Assembly (NCBI GenBank): GCA_937924345.1
Contig: CALDTD010000284.1
Span: 1 to 5,331 of the forward strand
Reading direction: 5' to 3'
Source: an uncultured Flavobacteriales bacterium
GTDB lineage: Bacteria; Bacteroidota; Bacteroidia; Flavobacteriales_D; Parvicellaceae
Length of the DNA stretch: 5,331 nucleotides
In this document: positions 1 through 5,331 of the stretch, piece by piece
Numbering within the stretch: position 1 is the first letter of the stretch
Layout: each line of letters begins with the position of its first letter
Notes under the pieces: model-generated
What the model saw: the letters and a program-made list of their open reading frames with translations, nothing else
Told to the model about the DNA's origin: nothing
Databases searched by the model: none
Translations under genes and position numbers: made by a program

Positions 1-1
1 A

Positions 2-178
2 GAAATTTATAATGCCAAATCAGGTCAAAAGGTATTTAATAGTATTAGTGATGAGTTTTCAAATAAACAATGGAACGGGGAAGGTAATAATGGCCAAATT
101 TTACCCTTTGGGAGTTATGTTTATCGTTTGGCTTCTGTAAATAAGAGTTTGCAAGGAAGCATTACAATTGTTAGATAG
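2..178 (+). CDS. C-terminal end of a T9SS cargo protein (gliding motility-associated C-terminal type domain), 5' end outside window
   Basis: The frame is open from the left edge and encodes 58 residues before a TAG stop. It reads EIYNAKSGQKVF at the start, then WNGEGNNGQILPFGSYVYRL, and ends in GSITIVR. This spacing (IY...G..VF, W.G..N.G..LP.G.Y.Y, then a short strand ending in an Arg) is the pattern of the CHU_C / gliding motility-associated C-terminal domain, which directs secreted or surface proteins of Bacteroidota through the type IX secretion system. The domain's usual length is about 80-90 residues, so roughly its last two thirds are visible. The catalytic or adhesive part of the protein lies outside the window, so its specific function is unknown. 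It is co-directional with the desaturase, 79 bases upstream of it. I am fairly sure of the domain type, less sure whether it is sorting type A or B; the final residues favour type B. Confidence 0.75.
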   Translation, partial: EIYNAKSGQKVFNSISDEFSNKQWNGEGNNGQILPFGSYVYRLASVNKSLQGSITIVR

Positions 179-257
179 AGGTGAGGTAAGAATTAACTTC
201 TGTAGGTTTTATGCATATTCCAATAAAAAAGGTGCATTTATAGCTTATCTTTATTAT

Positions 258-1346
258 ATGAAAACATTAAGTTTTAATAATAAAGAAGATGCAGAGTTTG
301 TAAAAGTACTACGTAAAAGAGTTAATCGTTACTTTAAAGAAAATAATATTTCTAAGTATGCTAACTTTAATATGAAGCTAAAGACGTTGGCAATGATCGC
401 AATTTACTTTATTCCACTTTTGCTTATTTTAATTGGTGTTTTTAAATCTATATGGTTAGTTCTAATAATGTGGTCTATTATGGGAGTAGGTATGGCTGGA
501 ATAGGATTTTCTGTAATGCATGATGCTAATCATGGAGCTTATTCCAAAAAGCAAAAAGTAAATAAATCAATAGCTTTAATAATTAGTTTAATTGGTGGTA
601 CTTCTATTAATTGGAAAATACAACACAATGTATTACATCATTCCTATACAAATATAGAAGGACACGACGAGGATATTAGCTTTGAGCCCTTAGTGAGGCT
701 TTCTCCTTCTCAAAAACATTATAATTTTCATCGTTTTCAAGTATTTTACATTTGGATTCTTTATAGTATTATGACACTTTACTGGTTTTCTATAAAGGAT
801 TTTGATCAAATAAAAAGATATAAAAACAAAGATTTACTGAAAGGACAGGGAATTACATTTAATAAAGCTCTTCTTGGAATTATTATTAATAAAATTATTT
901 ATGTTTTGGTTTTAATTGCATTACCATTAATCTTAGTCGATTTGCCTTGGTGGCAAACGTTGTTAGGCTTTGGTTTAATGCATGTTATATGTGGACTATT
1001 TCTATCAACTGTTTTTCAATGCGCTCACGTAGTGGGAGAGACTGAGTTTTTTCAAACAGATGAAACTTCAAGTATGGAAAATAATTGGGCTGTTCATCAA
1101 ATGAAAACAACACTTAACTTTGCACATAAAAATAGATTGTTATCTTGGTTTGTGGGTGGTTTAAACTATCAAATAGAGCATCATTTATTCCCAAATATTT
1201 GTCATATACATTATCGGAAAATTTCTAAAATAGTTAAAGAAACTGCTAATGAGTATAAATTACCTTATCATACTAAGCCGACATTTTTTAAAGCATTAAA
1301 AAGCCATATGCAATTGGTGAATCGGTTAGGGTTAGGGAAGGTTTAA
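258..1346 (+). CDS. Membrane fatty acid desaturase (acyl-lipid/acyl-CoA desaturase, three His-box family)
   Basis: This 362-residue integral membrane protein belongs to the di-iron fatty acid desaturase family. It should insert a cis double bond into membrane acyl chains using O2 and an electron donor. The three histidine boxes are HDANH (88-92), HNVLHH (123-128) and QIEHH (305-309). Extra histidines at 136 (GHDED) and 257 (CAHVVG) are also typical of the fold. Hydrophobic segments lie near 45-62, 64-84, 106-117, 162-177, 204-227 and 231-253. A Gln rather than His opening the third box (QxxHH) is typical of the front-end (delta-5/delta-6-like) branch, but no fused cytochrome b5 domain is present, so a separate ferredoxin or cytochrome partner is expected. 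Regiospecificity cannot be read from sequence. The frame can be extended upstream to a TTG at 168, but that overlaps the previous gene and adds unconserved-looking residues. The ATG at 258 starts MKTLSF followed by a family-like N-terminus (LRKRVNRYFKENNISK), so I chose it. Confidence 0.92.
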   Translation: MKTLSFNNKEDAEFVKVLRKRVNRYFKENNISKYANFNMKLKTLAMIAIYFIPLLLILIGVFKSIWLVLIMWSIMGVGMAGIGFSVMHDANHGAYSKKQKVNKSIALIISLIGGTSINWKIQHNVLHHSYTNIEGHDEDISFEPLVRLSPSQKHYNFHRFQVFYIWILYSIMTLYWFSIKDFDQIKRYKNKDLLKGQGITFNKALLGIIINKIIYVLVLIALPLILVDLPWWQTLLGFGLMHVICGLFLSTVFQCAHVVGETEFFQTDETSSMENNWAVHQMKTTLNFAHKNRLLSWFVGGLNYQIEHHLFPNICHIHYRKISKIVKETANEYKLPYHTKPTFFKALKSHMQLVNRLGLGKV

Positions 1347-1352
1347 TTCTGT

Positions 1353-1937
1353 TTATTGTAACTCAACAACAATTTCATTTTTTCTGTTAATCATTTCGTA
1401 AGGCGCATTGTAACCCAAGAATTGAAAGTTATTTTTGTGTTCTATATTTTCTCTTTCCAGAGCTGCAGTTAACTTTTGCTTGTAAGTTTCAATTTTTCTA
1501 TCGTTTGCCCAGCCACCAAACTCTATTGCTGCAATCTTCTTTTCCGGCTCTTCTTTAAATTCGATACTAGATTCGTTTGGCTTTGGGAGGTTTTCTTTAG
1601 AAAGCCCCTTAGGAACCATAAAAAGCATTGTAATAGAGTCTTCAAGCGTCATTGTTACGGGAGAAGTCATTGCAATTTGTTGGTTTTTATCATTTCCGCC
1701 AAAAATATATTCTGCTAAAATTGAAAACCCTTTTCTCGAAGCGTTTTCATACTTGTTGGAAGGCAATTTTACAGAAGTATAAAGTGCAGATTCGTATTTT
1801 CTAACTTCAAAATCTGCATATTCTTCTACAATAGTGTATGGTTGTCGCTCTGTTTTTTGCTGACTATTTAAAGCAAATAATTGTATTGTTATAAAAATGA
1901 TTACAATTATTCCAATGACGATATAAACATATTTCAT
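1353..1937 (-). CDS. SOUL-family (heme-binding-protein-like) protein with N-terminal membrane anchor
   Basis: This is a 194-residue protein. A hydrophobic helix at about 4-23 is followed by a SOUL/HEBP domain from about 34 to the C-terminus. Recognisable elements are YTIVEEYADFEVRKYE (34-49), FSILAEYIFGGN (71-82), IAMTSPVTM (88-96), MLFMVPKGLSKENLPKPN (104-121), FGGWAND (140-146) and FLGYNAPYEM (173-182). SOUL proteins bind heme or tetrapyrroles in animals and plants, but the bacterial members are mostly uncharacterised, so heme binding is only possible here. The sole histidine is His167 and there is no cysteine, which rules out a lipoprotein and leaves few axial ligand choices. The helix could be a retained anchor or a cleaved signal peptide; either way the domain should face the periplasm. 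It follows porX on the same strand after 86 bases and converges with the desaturase, whose stop is 6 bases from its own. Confidence 0.88.
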   Translation of the reverse strand: MKYVYIVIGIIVIIFITIQLFALNSQQKTERQPYTIVEEYADFEVRKYESALYTSVKLPSNKYENASRKGFSILAEYIFGGNDKNQQIAMTSPVTMTLEDSITMLFMVPKGLSKENLPKPNESSIEFKEEPEKKIAAIEFGGWANDRKIETYKQKLTAALERENIEHKNNFQFLGYNAPYEMINRKNEIVVELQ

Positions 1938-1951
1938 AATTCAATTTTAGA

Positions 1952-1984
1952 TAAAAATATGAATGTTTTTTTCTACCGAGTCAA
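1952..1984 (-). promoter_or_regulatory. Possible Bacteroidota-type promoter for the SOUL gene
   Basis: On the minus strand, TATTTTTA (1959 down to 1952) matches the Bacteroidota -7 consensus TAnnTTTG at all but the last base. A TTG (1984-1982) lies 22 bases upstream of it, within the spacing range reported for the -33 element. The element would place the transcript start about ten bases before the ATG at 1937. The region is so AT-rich that such a match can easily arise by chance, and readthrough from porX is an equally good explanation for expression. Confidence 0.22.
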
Positions 1985-2023
1985 CTAGTGTAACGATTTA
2001 TCAAAAATTGGCTTTCTACAAAA

Positions 2024-3562
2024 CTATTTACTTTTTAAATGTACAATTGGAATTAGGACCTCTTCTAAACTTATTCCACCATGCTGAAATGTGTTTTTAT
2101 AGTACTTTAAAAAGTGATTATAATTGTTTGGATAAACAAAGAACTTGCTGTCTTTTGCAAAAATAAATGTAGAACTTACGTTTTGTTTCGGTAAAAAAGC
2201 TTCTTCAGGTTTTTTAACTTCAAAAACATCTTTTTTCTCGTATGTTAGATTCTTACCTTGTTTATAACGAAGATTAGTGTTCGTGTTCCTATCACCTACA
2301 ACTTTGCTAGGCTCATCTACTTTAATTGTTCCGTGGTCTGTTGTAATTATTACGTCACAATTATTTTGTGCGATTAGTTTGAAGATATCAAATAAGGCAG
2401 AATGTTCAAACCAGCTTAATGTTAGTGAGCGATAAGCTGCTTCATCATCCGCTAGCTCTCTAATAACTTCCATATCTGTTCTAGCGTGTGAAAGCATATC
2501 TACAAAATTATAAACGATTGTATTAAAGTCATTTTGTAATAAATTAGAAAAGTTATCTACCAACTTTTTTCCTGCATCTAGATTTGTTATTTTATTGTAC
2601 GAGAACTTTTTATTAATATGATTTCGCTTTAAATTTTCGCCTAATAGTTCTTTCTCAAATAAGTTTTTCCCACCTTCATCTTCGTCGTTTTTCCAATACT
2701 GTGGAAATTTTTTTGCAATGTCAGAAGGCATTAAACCAGCAAATAAAGCATTACGGGCATATTGTGTTGCAGTTGGCAAAATTCCGTAATACAATTCTTC
2801 TTTGTCAATCGTAAAATGCTCTCTCAATAAAGGGCGTAAAACCTGCCATTGATCATAGCGTAAATTATCTATAACAATCAAAAACGTTGTTTTGTCTTTA
2901 AGGTGTGGAAATACTTCTTTTTTTAATAATTGATGCGACATTAATGGAGTGTCAATACCATTTGCCCAATTTAGATAGTTCTTTTCTACAAATTTAGAAA
3001 ACTGATCGTTGGCTTCTTTCTTTTGCATGATTAGGATCTCTTTCATGCTTTCGTCGTTACTCTTTGCAAGTTCTAAATCCCAATAAACAATTTTCTTATA
3101 TAATTCTATCCACTCTTCCTCATCTAATCGATCTTGTAAATCCATTGAAATTTGACGAAATTCTTGCTGATAATTAGAAGACGTTTTTTCACTAACCAAA
3201 CGTTTACCTTCTAGGTTTTTTTTAATTGCTAATAAGATTTGGTTGGGATTTACAGGTTTAATCAGATAATCAGAAATACGACCACCAATTGCTTCGTCCA
3301 TTATGGATTCCTCTTCACTCTTTGTGATCATTACAATAGGAATACTTGGATGCTTTGCCTTTATTTTTTCTAGAGTTTCTAACCCCGTAAGACCAGGCAT
3401 ATTTTCATCTAGGAAAACAATATCGAAATTTGTATCATTAATTTCATCCACAGCATCATTACCACTATTTACAGTTGTTAATTTATGCCCTTTACTTTCT
3501 AAAAAAAGAATATGTGGTTTTAATAAATCTATTTCGTCGTCTGCCCAAAGAATTTTTGCCAT
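2024..3562 (-). CDS. porX: PorX: response regulator with PglZ/alkaline-phosphatase-fold phosphodiesterase domain, T9SS regulator
   Basis: The 512-residue protein has three parts. Residues 1-117 are a CheY-like receiver with acidic pocket D8/D9, phospho-acceptor D52 (FLDENMPG), T80 and K102 (IKP). Residues 118-215 are helical and charged (LDEEEWIELYKKIVYWDLEL). Residues 222-510 form a PglZ domain of the alkaline phosphatase superfamily. Its probable metal-site and catalytic residues are D232 (VIDNLR), T264/T266 (LPTATQYAR), D355 and H359 (FVDMLSHAR), D409/H410 (TTDHG) and H494 (QHGG). This order and length match PorX, which with the PorY kinase and sigma factor SigP controls type IX secretion. 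Structural work on family members describes a zinc-dependent phosphodiesterase acting on oligonucleotides. All expected catalytic residues appear present, so both halves should work. No histidine kinase is adjacent, as expected since PorY is usually encoded elsewhere. The start is the first ATG of the receiver (MAKILWADDE), preceded by an A-rich leader. It is a cytoplasmic protein. Confidence 0.93.
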   Translation of the reverse strand: MAKILWADDEIDLLKPHILFLESKGHKLTTVNSGNDAVDEINDTNFDIVFLDENMPGLTGLETLEKIKAKHPSIPIVMITKSEEESIMDEAIGGRISDYLIKPVNPNQILLAIKKNLEGKRLVSEKTSSNYQQEFRQISMDLQDRLDEEEWIELYKKIVYWDLELAKSNDESMKEILIMQKKEANDQFSKFVEKNYLNWANGIDTPLMSHQLLKKEVFPHLKDKTTFLIVIDNLRYDQWQVLRPLLREHFTIDKEELYYGILPTATQYARNALFAGLMPSDIAKKFPQYWKNDEDEGGKNLFEKELLGENLKRNHINKKFSYNKITNLDAGKKLVDNFSNLLQNDFNTIVYNFVDMLSHARTDMEVIRELADDEAAYRSLTLSWFEHSALFDIFKLIAQNNCDVIITTDHGTIKVDEPSKVVGDRNTNTNLRYKQGKNLTYEKKDVFEVKKPEEAFLPKQNVSSTFIFAKDSKFFVYPNNYNHFLKYYKNTFQHGGISLEEVLIPIVHLKSK

Positions 3563-3578
3563 TATTTTTTATTTTTTA
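3563..3578 (-). promoter_or_regulatory. A-rich translation initiation region of porX
   Basis: Read on the minus strand, the bases just before the porX ATG are two tandem TAAAAAA units followed by TA. There is no purine-rich Shine-Dalgarno sequence. Bacteroidota commonly use unstructured A-rich leaders instead, and this one supports the ATG at 3562 as the true start. It directly follows the 3' arm of the inverted repeat, so the start would be left single-stranded if that hairpin forms. Confidence 0.4.
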
Positions 3579-3579
3579 C

Positions 3580-3608
3580 TACAACAAACAAAGCGTTTGT
3601 TTATTGTA
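3580..3608. repeat. Inverted repeat (13-base arms, 3-base centre) between the cyclase gene and porX
   Basis: The arms are 3580-3592 and 3596-3608 around a GCG centre; the core is AAACAAA-GCG-TTTGTTT. Twelve of 13 pairs are Watson-Crick in DNA. The mismatch at 3585/3603 becomes a G-U wobble in minus-strand RNA, so a leftward transcript could form a continuous 13-bp stem with a CGC triloop. It ends 17 bases before the porX start and begins 59 bases after the cyclase stop. The downstream bases are A-rich rather than a U-tract, which argues against a classic intrinsic terminator for the cyclase transcript, although the 3' arm itself is U-rich. Its symmetry fits an operator for a dimeric regulator or a leader hairpin of porX. 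Function is not shown by the sequence. Confidence 0.55.
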
Positions 3609-3667
3609 CTAAGTTAGCAAAAGAGTTGTTGGGTAGGTTAGGTATTTATACAATAAATCAAAAAATA

Positions 3668-5331
3668 TTAATCTATATAGTCATTATCAATCAATCGCTG
3701 TTTAATAATTGCTAAGTGTTTTTCCTTATCTTTTTGTCTCAGTTTTATTGCAGAATCTGTAAAATACTTATGCATAGTTAAAAACTTAACCTGAATTTCA
3801 TCCCATAAACGATCGCTATTTATCTTACCATGATCTCGAAGTTCAAGCCTTAGCGTATCAGAAATCTCAAAGAAATCATCACGTCCTAAGTAATCTAAAT
3901 CTGCATCACAAATAATTTGTTCCAGTAAATTATTTGGTTGATGTGGAATGCGTGTCGCATAAATTAATTCTTCTACCTGTTTGACTTGTTCGGGGGTATA
4001 ACCATATTTTGGTAGAATTTCTGCTGCCATTCTTGCGCCTACTGGTTCATTTGCATCGTATTGTTCTACAAAACCAGCATCATGATATGTTGCTGCTGAT
4101 TTTAACACAAAAATATCCTCATCTAATACACCTTCCATAATTGCAATTCGCTCTATAGATTCTACCACATCTTTTGTATGGTGAATTCCGTGGTAATATA
4201 GAGTAGAGGAAAGTTGCTCCTCTAAAATACGTATAATATGGCGCTCAGCCTTTCTGTAGTTAATGCTACTATAAATATGAAGGTTTACATAATCTTTAAA
4301 TTTTTGATTCGGTATGGTTCCTTCTTCGTCTTTTGATAAATGAGTTTTAATCCGATCGACAAAATACATGTCAATTTCCCCTTTGTTTTTTGCAGCTATT
4401 TTACCTCTATAAGTACAGTCAAAATAGGGTTTTATTTGATCATAAGTTGTTCCTGAAACGTTTACTTTTCCTGGTACACCACTCATTTCCATACGTTGAG
4501 CTACATTTACTGTATTTCCCCAAATATCATAAGCAATCCTTTTTGTACCAATTACTCCTGCAATCACATCTCCGGTATGTAAACCTATTCTTAGATCCCA
4601 ATAGTTCTCTCCTGCATCTTTCATTTTTTGCTGCATCATTCTCATGTGCGATTGTATTTCTAGTGCTGCTAAAACACTATTTACAGGGTTTTCTTTATCT
4701 CTAAGTGGAACTCCTCCTGCGGCCATGTATGCATCTCCAATGGTTTTTATTTTTTCAATTTGATGTTTTTCTATAATACGGTCAAAGTCTTTAAATAATA
4801 GGTCTAATTGTTTTACTAAGTCTATAGGCTTCATTGTTTCTGCAATCTTGGTAAACCCTTTTATATCTGTAAACATTACAGTTACCATTCTATAGTAACG
4901 CGTTCTTGCTTTTCCTTTATTTTTTAATTCTTCCGCTGTTTCCGCGGGCAAAATATTTAGTAAAAGTTCGTCGGCTTTATTTTTTTCAACTTCTAGTTCT
5001 TGTTTTTGTTTTTCAATTTGCTCTTTTTGCTTTGTAACTGTTTTCGTACGTTTTTCAACTAAGAAAGTCAACTTTCTTTTTTGAGATTTCATACTTCTTA
5101 TTCTAATAATGTAAGAAATATAGAAGATGAGTAATGCTACAAAAGTTGCAATGGTTATAAACCACCACGTTTTCCAAAATGGTGGTGTAATTATTAGTTT
5201 AATTGAGCTTGGTTCAGGAGTCCATATACCATCAGAATTTGAGGCCCAAACTTTAAAGGTGTATTCTCCTGGAAGTAAATTTGAGTAGTTGATCTGTTGT
5301 AAATCTTCTAAGGCCAGTACTTCTTCATACA
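3668..5331 (-). CDS. Membrane sensor (Y_Y_Y domain) fused to class III adenylate cyclase and HD phosphohydrolase; 5' end outside window
   Basis: The frame is open from the right edge to the TAA at 3668, showing 553 residues. In order there is a Y_Y_Y (triple-tyrosine) periplasmic domain (YTFKVWASNSDGIW, then the PPFWKTWWF junction, about 5162-5331), one transmembrane helix (about 5105-5161), a coiled coil with the LLLNILP cyclase linker, a class III cyclase (about 4358-4909) and an HD domain (about 3893-4204). Numbering from the internal Met at 5092, the cyclase has metal Asp76 (FTDIKGF) and Asp120 (KTIGDAYM), adenine-selecting Lys116 and Asp189 (YDIWG), and transition-state Asn196 and Arg200 (NVAQR). 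It should therefore make cAMP. The HD domain shows H301/H304/H305, HD at 337-338 and CDADLD at 395-400, a probable metal-dependent phosphohydrolase of unknown substrate. Y_Y_Y domains usually follow a periplasmic beta-propeller, so an N-terminal propeller is expected beyond the edge. It precedes porX on the same strand by 105 bases. Confidence 0.9.
   Translation of the reverse strand, partial: YEEVLALEDLQQINYSNLLPGEYTFKVWASNSDGIWTPEPSSIKLIITPPFWKTWWFITIATFVALLIFYISYIIRIRSMKSQKRKLTFLVEKRTKTVTKQKEQIEKQKQELEVEKNKADELLLNILPAETAEELKNKGKARTRYYRMVTVMFTDIKGFTKIAETMKPIDLVKQLDLLFKDFDRIIEKHQIEKIKTIGDAYMAAGGVPLRDKENPVNSVLAALEIQSHMRMMQQKMKDAGENYWDLRIGLHTGDVIAGVIGTKRIAYDIWGNTVNVAQRMEMSGVPGKVNVSGTTYDQIKPYFDCTYRGKIAAKNKGEIDMYFVDRIKTHLSKDEEGTIPNQKFKDYVNLHIYSSINYRKAERHIIRILEEQLSSTLYYHGIHHTKDVVESIERIAIMEGVLDEDIFVLKSAATYHDAGFVEQYDANEPVGARMAAEILPKYGYTPEQVKQVEELIYATRIPHQPNNLLEQIICDADLDYLGRDDFFEISDTLRLELRDHGKINSDRLWDEIQVKFLTMHKYFTDSAIKLRQKDKEKHLAIIKQRLIDNDYID

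Noticed and set aside
168..257. Upstream TTG start extending the desaturase by 30 residues
   Set aside because: It overlaps the end of the preceding gene and the added residues do not look like the family. The ATG at 258 begins the recognisable N-terminus.
1324..1337. Telomere-like GGTTAGGGTTAGGG sequence
   Set aside because: Only two units, and they lie inside the desaturase reading frame, encoding part of NRLGLGK. Chance codon use explains it.
1355..1373. ATTGT/ACAAT inverted repeat at the convergent desaturase/SOUL ends, a possible terminator
   Set aside because: Only five A/T-rich pairs with a 9-base loop, and it lies inside the SOUL coding sequence. Too weak to call.
1963..2166. 67-codon plus-strand open frame
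   Set aside because: Most of it is antisense to the porX 3' end, with no recognisable domain or start signal; a shadow frame.
2024..3562. PglZ domain suggesting a BREX or Pgl phage-defence system
   Set aside because: The domain is fused to an N-terminal receiver, which is the PorX architecture. No BREX partners (BrxA, BrxB, BrxC, PglX, BrxL) are in the window.
3609..3667. Possible porX promoter between the cyclase stop and the inverted repeat
   Set aside because: I searched the minus strand for TAnnTTTG with a TTG upstream and found no match good enough to separate from AT-rich background.

Overview
The window most likely comes from a marine-type or gliding member of the Bacteroidota, probably Flavobacteriia. 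The DNA is very AT-rich and start codons are preceded by A/T-rich leaders with no Shine-Dalgarno sequence. The gene content is also lineage-specific: a type IX secretion (T9SS) C-terminal sorting tail, a PorX-type response regulator and a Y_Y_Y (triple-tyrosine) sensor segment. I cannot name a genus from sequence alone.

Layout: the plus strand carries the 3' end of a secreted T9SS cargo gene (to 178), then a membrane fatty acid desaturase (258-1346). The minus strand carries three genes in the same direction, read from the right edge leftward. These are a membrane sensor fused to an adenylate cyclase and an HD phosphohydrolase (3668 to beyond 5331), porX (2024-3562), and a membrane-anchored SOUL-family protein (1353-1937). 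The desaturase and SOUL genes converge with only 6 bases between them. No intergenic stretch exceeds about 105 bases, and I see no tRNA, rRNA, CRISPR array or insertion sequence.

Functional picture: the most interesting part is the pairing of the Y_Y_Y/cyclase/HD protein with PorX. The first carries the residues expected for making cAMP from ATP and also has a metal-dependent HD hydrolase domain. PorX couples a phospho-receiver to a zinc-type phosphodiesterase (PglZ/alkaline phosphatase fold) and in Bacteroidota controls T9SS. Both proteins therefore combine signal input with nucleotide or phosphodiester chemistry, and they are adjacent and co-oriented. A shared signalling role is an inference from proximity and domain content, not shown by the sequence. 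A near-perfect inverted repeat (3580-3608) lies just upstream of porX, between the two genes.

Annotation caution: the cyclase frame stays open from its apparent start at 5092 to the right edge. It encodes a transmembrane helix and a Y_Y_Y domain there, so the methionine at 5092 is internal and the true start is outside the window.
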